In this document: positions 7,028 to 10,144 of the stretch, piece by piece
Numbering within the stretch: the stretch's first letter is position 1
Layout: every line of letters starts with the position of its first letter
From: CAZBBB01 sp964490005
GTDB taxonomy: Bacteria > Planctomycetota > B15-G4
Length of the DNA stretch: 10,144 nucleotides
Assembly (NCBI GenBank): GCA_964490005.1
Contig: CAZBBB010000110.1
Span: 1-10,144, forward strand
Direction of reading: 5' to 3'
Position numbers and translations under genes: made by a program
Notes under the pieces: generated by a model
Database searches by the model: none
The model's input: the letters and a program-made list of their open reading frames with translations, nothing else
Told to the model about the DNA's origin: nothing

Positions 7028-8683
7028 TCAGATGATCTCGATCTCCGCACCCTGGCTGCCGTACACGCCGCCCGTGGCGGTCGCGGCGGCATCCGTGATG
7101 AAGAACTGCACGTAGAACTTCATGCCCGCGAGCGCCCCGTTGATCGGGAGCGACATCTTGAGCGTGCCCGTGCCGAAGCCGTCCGTCGTCAGCGGCGCGA
7201 TCAGGAACATCGAACCGAGGTCGATGTTCATCGGGATCGGGAAGCGCGGGTCGAAGAACGGCGCACCGTTGCCGGGCAGGAAGGACATCGCGGCCAGCGC
7301 GGAGGCGTTGGCCTTCGCGTCGGTCACGCCCAGCAGCCAGTTCGGGTGACCCTGGTTGGCCGGGACGTGCGTCAGCAGGCCCGGGGCCACGCCCGCGCCG
7401 CTCAGGCTCGCCACGCCGAAGGCGCTGTTCTTCGAGGGCAGCTCGCTGGCGAGCGTCGGACGCGTGAAGGGGAACTCGCCGTTCTCCACGCGCGCATCGG
7501 TGAAGGCCACCTCGAGGAAGTGCACCAGGTCGGCCTCCTCCTGCGCCGTCAGGCCGAGCGGCACGAGCAGGTCGTCGGTGTTCGGGCCGGGGAAGTCGCC
7601 GCCGAGGTTGTAGAAGCTGACCACCTCAGCCAGGTTGGCCTTGCCGCCGTTGTGGAACAGGTTCCCGCGCAGCTTCGCGTTGAAGATCATCGGCGTCTTG
7701 AACTTGCCCTTGTCGGCCGGGTCACCGGTGATCGCCTCGCGGCCGATGTCCTCGGCGTCGGGACGAACGCCGATGTTGTGGAAGTCGGCGTCGTGCGTGA
7801 AGGGCAGCGTGTGGCAGGCCGCGCAGTTGGCCTTGCCCTGGAAGAGGTCGAAGCCGGGCTGCAGGTCGGGGGCCCACGGACCGAGGTCGCCCGACGCGAA
7901 CTCGTTGATCAGCGTCTCGTCGCTGATCAGGGTGCGCTCGTAGTTCGCGATGGCGAAGATGATGCGCTCGGAGTTGATCAGCGTGCTGCCGTAGACCGCG
8001 TTGAACATCTGCGGATAGGTGGGGTACTGGGCGCGGAAGTCGATCATCTCCTGCGGCAGGTCCGTCATCAGCGCGCCGGGCTTGACGTTCGGGAGCTTGG
8101 CGCTGACGTCGAACCACGTGCGACCCTCGCGCGCCATCTCGACGTCGCTGAGCGGCGGACCGGCGGCCTGGCTCTCGAGCGAGCCTCCGGCGCCGATCGA
8201 CACGAGCCCCGTCTCGGGGTCGGTGAACTCGTCGAGCGCGCGGCCGTCCCAGAAGTTGAGCAGGTTGTAGGCGGCGTTGATCGCGGAGGGCGACTTGCGG
8301 CCCGTGACGCGCGGAGCGAAGCCGAACGCGGCGTCATCGATGAAGTTGTGGTTGGCATCCATGCGCGGCACGCCCGCCGAGCCGTTGATGTCGTCGGCGG
8401 TGTTGAACACGCCGTCGGGACCCGGGTTGAACATCACGCGCGGGTCGCTGCCGCCCGCCTCGTGGATGTGGCAGGTGCCGCAGGACATCGTGTTGTCCGA
8501 GCTGAGCTGCTCCTCCCAGAACAGGAACTTGCCGAGCACGTCCTGGTTGGGGAGCAGCGGGTTCTCGAAGGGGAACTCGGGCGGCGGCAGGCCCTGGTCG
8601 GCCTGGGCCGAGCCGGCCGGGGCGGCGAGCGCGAGAGCGATCGCGGCGACGGGGGCCAGTCGCGCAATGCGGTTCAGCAACAT
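7028..8683 (-). CDS. Di-haem cytochrome c peroxidase/MauG-family protein with C-terminal tail
   Basis: Exported di-haem protein of 551 residues. ATG 8683 is chosen because a clear signal peptide follows (about 5-26, likely cleavage SAQA/DQ at 28) and GAGGT lies 5 nt upstream; an in-frame start at 8761 would add 26 residues before the signal. Two c-type haem motifs are present: CGTCH (C68, C71, H72) and CAACH (C287, C290, H291). Landmarks of the family include LGKFLFWEEQLSSDNTMSC, RKSPSAINAAYNLLNFWDGRA, FKTPMIFNAKLRGNLFHNGG and LTAQEEADLVHFLE. These proteins reduce peroxide with electrons from a cytochrome or copper protein, or oxidise a protein substrate, in the periplasm. The haem motifs are 219 residues apart, longer than in classical enzymes. 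Part of the excess is an acidic insert at 85-117 with Asp/Asn spacing like calcium-binding loops. Residues about 414-551 form an extra beta-rich tail homologous to the end of the 703-1377 protein. Electron donor and target unknown. Confidence 0.93.
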   Translation of the reverse strand: MLLNRIARLAPVAAIALALAAPAGSAQADQGLPPPEFPFENPLLPNQDVLGKFLFWEEQLSSDNTMSCGTCHIHEAGGSDPRVMFNPGPDGVFNTADDINGSAGVPRMDANHNFIDDAAFGFAPRVTGRKSPSAINAAYNLLNFWDGRALDEFTDPETGLVSIGAGGSLESQAAGPPLSDVEMAREGRTWFDVSAKLPNVKPGALMTDLPQEMIDFRAQYPTYPQMFNAVYGSTLINSERIIFAIANYERTLISDETLINEFASGDLGPWAPDLQPGFDLFQGKANCAACHTLPFTHDADFHNIGVRPDAEDIGREAITGDPADKGKFKTPMIFNAKLRGNLFHNGGKANLAEVVSFYNLGGDFPGPNTDDLLVPLGLTAQEEADLVHFLEVAFTDARVENGEFPFTRPTLASELPSKNSAFGVASLSGAGVAPGLLTHVPANQGHPNWLLGVTDAKANASALAAMSFLPGNGAPFFDPRFPIPMNIDLGSMFLIAPLTTDGFGTGTLKMSLPINGALAGMKFYVQFFITDAAATATGGVYGSQGAEIEII

Positions 8684-8688
8684 GGGAA

Positions 8689-8693
8689 ACCTC
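8689..8693 (-). promoter_or_regulatory. Ribosome-binding site deciding the peroxidase start
   Basis: GAGGT on the minus strand lies 5 nt before ATG 8683, directly ahead of the signal peptide. It supports this start over the in-frame one at 8761. Confidence 0.65.
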
Positions 8694-8828
8694 GGGAGAT
8701 TCAGGGATGAAGGAAGGATCATGGAGCCTGGGACTCGGGCTGGAACGAAGGCCCGCGACACGAGGAGTCGGGGACCACGTGCGGGCTATGATCGCGGGCG
8801 CCTGGTCCGGGACAGCGGAGCAGGCAGG

Positions 8829-8858
8829 AGTTTAGCTCGCTTGGAGCGGAACTGTCAA
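8829..8858 (-). promoter_or_regulatory. Sigma-70-type promoter of the peroxidase gene
   Basis: On the minus strand a perfect -35 TTGACA (8858 down to 8853) is followed after 18 nt by TAAACT (8834 down to 8829), which matches the -10 consensus at four of six positions. The start point would be near 8822, giving a leader of about 139 nt before ATG 8683, unlike the leaderless genes elsewhere in the window. This is the best-formed promoter in the sequence. Confidence 0.6.
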
Positions 8859-8870
8859 TGCATGATGCAT
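8858..8870. promoter_or_regulatory. 13-bp palindrome abutting the peroxidase -35 (candidate operator)
   Basis: ATGCATGATGCAT consists of two ATGCAT hexamers around one base and is a perfect dyad apart from the centre. It overlaps the -35 box of the peroxidase promoter by one base and runs upstream from it. A homodimeric regulator bound here could activate from just upstream or block RNA polymerase. It may also serve the divergent methyltransferase gene. No regulator gene lies in the window. Confidence 0.4.
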
Positions 8871-8987
8871 GTCCGCAATGCGCTTCCAATAAAGCACTTA
8901 CGTCAACCACATCAGATTCTCTGTGAATACCCAAACGCGCGGGCCGGGACGGCGACTGCACCCTATCGGCCGACGGATCCAGCCGGC

Positions 8988-9827
8988 ATGAGGCCAGCCG
9001 AGTCGCGGGTCACGTGGGAATTGCATGCCGAGCGCTGGATCGCGCAGGCCGATCGCATCGCCGAGATGACGCGCCCGGCGTCGCGGGCGCTGCTCGCTGC
9101 GCTCGCTCCGCGCCCGGGCCAGGTCGTGCTCGACGTGGCTTCGGGCGTCGGCGATCCGGCGCTCGAGATCGCGCGGCGCGTCGGCGCGCGGGGCCGCGTG
9201 CTCGCGACCGACGCCGTGCCCGCGATGGTCGCGGCGCTCGCGGCGCGGGCGGCCGCGCGCCGGCTCCCGTGGATCGACGCCCGGCACCTCGCCGCCGAGG
9301 CCCTCGAGGAGCACGCGAGTTGCGACGCCGCCTGCTCCCGCTTCGGCGTGATGTTCTTCGACGACCCGCCGCGCGCGCTGCGCAACATGCGGCGCGCCGT
9401 CCGCGAGGGCGGGCCGCTGCTCGCCATGGCCTGGGGACCGCGGGCGGGCAACCCCTACTTCACGCTCGTCTCCGACGCGCTCGACGCCTGCGGCGCGCCG
9501 CTCTCGGAGGCCGATCGCGCCGCCCCGTCGGTGTTCGAATGCGCCGCACCGGGCGCACTGCTCGACCTGACGGTCGCGGCGGGCTGGCGCGAGGCGCGCG
9601 TCGAGCCCGTGCCGTTCGAGCTGGTGCTCGCGGACACCACGCCCGACACGCTGCTCGCCGCGCAGGCGGTGCTGTCCCGCAAGGTCGAGGAGCGGCTCGA
9701 GACGCTCGACGCGGCGGGGCGCGCACGCGCGCGCGACCTCGTCGCGCGGGCCGCCGCGCCCTTCGCCCGCCCCGACGGCAGCGTGCGCTTCCCGGCCGAG
9801 GCGCTGCTCGCGCGGGCACGCGCCTGA
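8988..9827 (+). CDS. Class I SAM-dependent methyltransferase (UbiE/Methyltransf_11-like)
   Basis: Cytoplasmic methyltransferase of 279 residues. ATG 8988 is the first start giving only the conserved protein; the frame runs open far upstream, but that part lies antisense to the peroxidase gene. The Shine-Dalgarno is weak (GGA near 8974-8976). An N-terminal helix (WELHAERWIAQADRIAEMTRPASRALL, about 10-36) leads into motif I VVLDVASGVGDPALEIA (about 46-62), which binds S-adenosylmethionine, and an acidic residue D75 in VLATDAVP for the ribose. Motif IV appears as SRFGVMFFDDPPRALRNM and the post-motif as REGGPLLAMAWGP. The remaining third (ARVEPVPFELVLADTTPDTLL onward) is variable and would contact the substrate. 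The fold is clear. The substrate, whether a quinone-type, lipid or other small molecule, cannot be told from the neighbours: a divergent peroxidase and a convergent hutU. Confidence 0.85.
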   Translation: MRPAESRVTWELHAERWIAQADRIAEMTRPASRALLAALAPRPGQVVLDVASGVGDPALEIARRVGARGRVLATDAVPAMVAALAARAAARRLPWIDARHLAAEALEEHASCDAACSRFGVMFFDDPPRALRNMRRAVREGGPLLAMAWGPRAGNPYFTLVSDALDACGAPLSEADRAAPSVFECAAPGALLDLTVAAGWREARVEPVPFELVLADTTPDTLLAAQAVLSRKVEERLETLDAAGRARARDLVARAAAPFARPDGSVRFPAEALLARARA

Positions 9828-9854
9828 AGGCCGGCCCGCACCGCGGCCGATCGT

Positions 9855-10144
9855 TCAGCTCAGACCAGGCAGCTTCAACCCGCGCCGACGGGCGCACTCG
9901 AGCGCCTCGTCGTAGCCGGCGTGGGCGTGGCGCATGACGCCGGTGCCCGGGTCGTTCGTCAGCACGCGCTGCAGCCGCGCGGCCGCCTCGTCACTGCCGT
10001 CGGCGACGGTCACCTGCCCGGCGTGCAGGCTGTAGCCCATGCCGACGCCGCCGCCGTGGTGCAGCGAGACCCAGGTCGCGCCCGAGGCCGTGTTGAGCAG
10101 CGCGTTGAGCAGCGGCCAGTCGGACACCGCGTCGGTGCCGTCGC
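9855..10144 (-). CDS. hutU: Urocanate hydratase, C-terminal part (runs off the window)
   Basis: C-terminal end, about 96 residues, of urocanase. This cytoplasmic, NAD+-dependent second enzyme of histidine degradation converts urocanate to imidazolone propionate. The visible protein carries the highly conserved block DAVSDWPLLNALLNTASGATWVSLHHGGGVGMGYS (given here by name; codons about 10129-10025), then VTVADGSDEAAARLQRVLTNDPGTGVMRHAHAGYDEAL and the natural C-terminus at 9855. The block continues into the window edge, so the GTG at 10127 is an internal valine, not the start. Full-length enzymes have about 550 residues, so most of the gene, and probably other hut genes, lies to the right. It is convergent with the methyltransferase gene; only 27 nt separate the stops, with a small GGCCG/CGGCC pairing (9829-9848) between them. 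Confidence 0.96.
   Translation of the reverse strand, partial: DGTDAVSDWPLLNALLNTASGATWVSLHHGGGVGMGYSLHAGQVTVADGSDEAAARLQRVLTNDPGTGVMRHAHAGYDEALECARRRGLKLPGLS

Larger units (their letters stand above)
8684..8987. other. Divergent intergenic region with AT-rich patch and long leader
   Basis: This 304-bp gap separates the starts of the peroxidase (minus) and methyltransferase (plus) genes. Positions 8851-8940 are 47% GC by my count, far below the window's roughly 70%, and hold the peroxidase promoter and palindrome. The predicted leader, 8684-8822, contains short inverted repeats such as CGGGC (8736-8740) with GCCCG (8751-8755) and GGACCA (8772-8777) with TGGTCC (8803-8808); these are too short to claim a riboswitch. 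No convincing methyltransferase promoter was found: AATAAA near 8889 and GAATAC near 8925 are weak candidates. I see no small gene here with codon use like the neighbours. Confidence 0.5.

Noticed and set aside
5513..8710. A 1065-codon open frame on the plus strand
   Set aside because: It overlaps the sulfatase-like gene in another frame and runs antisense through the peroxidase gene. Its translation is Arg/Ala/Gly-rich low complexity, typical of stop-poor shadow frames in GC-rich DNA, and no domain is visible.
8684..8822. A riboswitch in the peroxidase leader
   Set aside because: Only 5-6 bp inverted repeats were found and no known aptamer core was recognised. This level of pairing is expected in GC-rich DNA.
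8277..8987. An upstream extension of the methyltransferase frame
   Set aside because: This part lies antisense to the peroxidase and across its promoter, and shows no methyltransferase-like or other recognisable sequence. ATG 8988 directly precedes the conserved part.

Overview
This is a high-GC (roughly 70%) bacterial chromosome segment with eight complete genes and two that may run off the edges. It looks like ordinary chromosome: I see no insertion sequence, prophage, CRISPR array, tRNA or rRNA. The gene set suggests a free-living heterotroph with a large exported proteome: predicted lipoproteins, an SGNH hydrolase, a sulfatase-superfamily enzyme, a secreted di-haem peroxidase and a small beta-rich C-terminal tail module found on two secreted proteins. 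That tail style and the very GC-rich, lipoprotein-heavy content fit Planctomycetota (Saltatorellus-like lineages) or a Myxococcota-like group. This taxonomic guess is inference only.

Layout, left to right. Positions 1-691 (+) carry endonuclease III (nth), possibly starting before the window. It is followed after 11 nt by a secreted, cysteine-rich protein (703-1377, +). A convergent lipoprotein with an NTF2/SnoaL-like C-terminal domain lies at 1434-2375 (-). A divergent gap of about 100 bp separates it from a PqqB-like metallo-beta-lactamase-fold lipoprotein (2483-3547, +). That gene overlaps by 14 nt, tail to tail, an SGNH/GDSL hydrolase (3534-4616, -). A 65-bp divergent promoter region then leads to a two-gene (+) operon: a LON substrate-binding-domain protein (4682-5356) and, 4 nt later, a sulfatase-superfamily lipoprotein (5361-6938). 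A strong hairpin separates this from a convergent di-haem cytochrome c peroxidase/MauG-like gene (7028-8683, -). After a 304-bp divergent regulatory region comes a class I SAM methyltransferase (8988-9827, +), convergent with the 3' end of urocanate hydratase hutU (9855 to the window edge, -).

The genes do not form one pathway. nth is base-excision repair, hutU is histidine breakdown, and the rest are mostly envelope or periplasmic proteins in one- or two-gene units that alternate strand. The most notable signals are regulatory and architectural. Two genes share an almost identical 19-nt start region, with a -10-like hexamer exactly 7 nt before the start codon, implying leaderless transcripts; a third gene has a similar arrangement with 6 nt. 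The peroxidase gene has a well-formed promoter with a 13-bp palindrome abutting its -35 box, inside an AT-rich island. The peroxidase also carries a C-terminal tail homologous to the end of the small secreted protein at 703-1377. I did not find a convincing, wholly new biological system; the peroxidase with its operator and tail module is the best candidate for follow-up.
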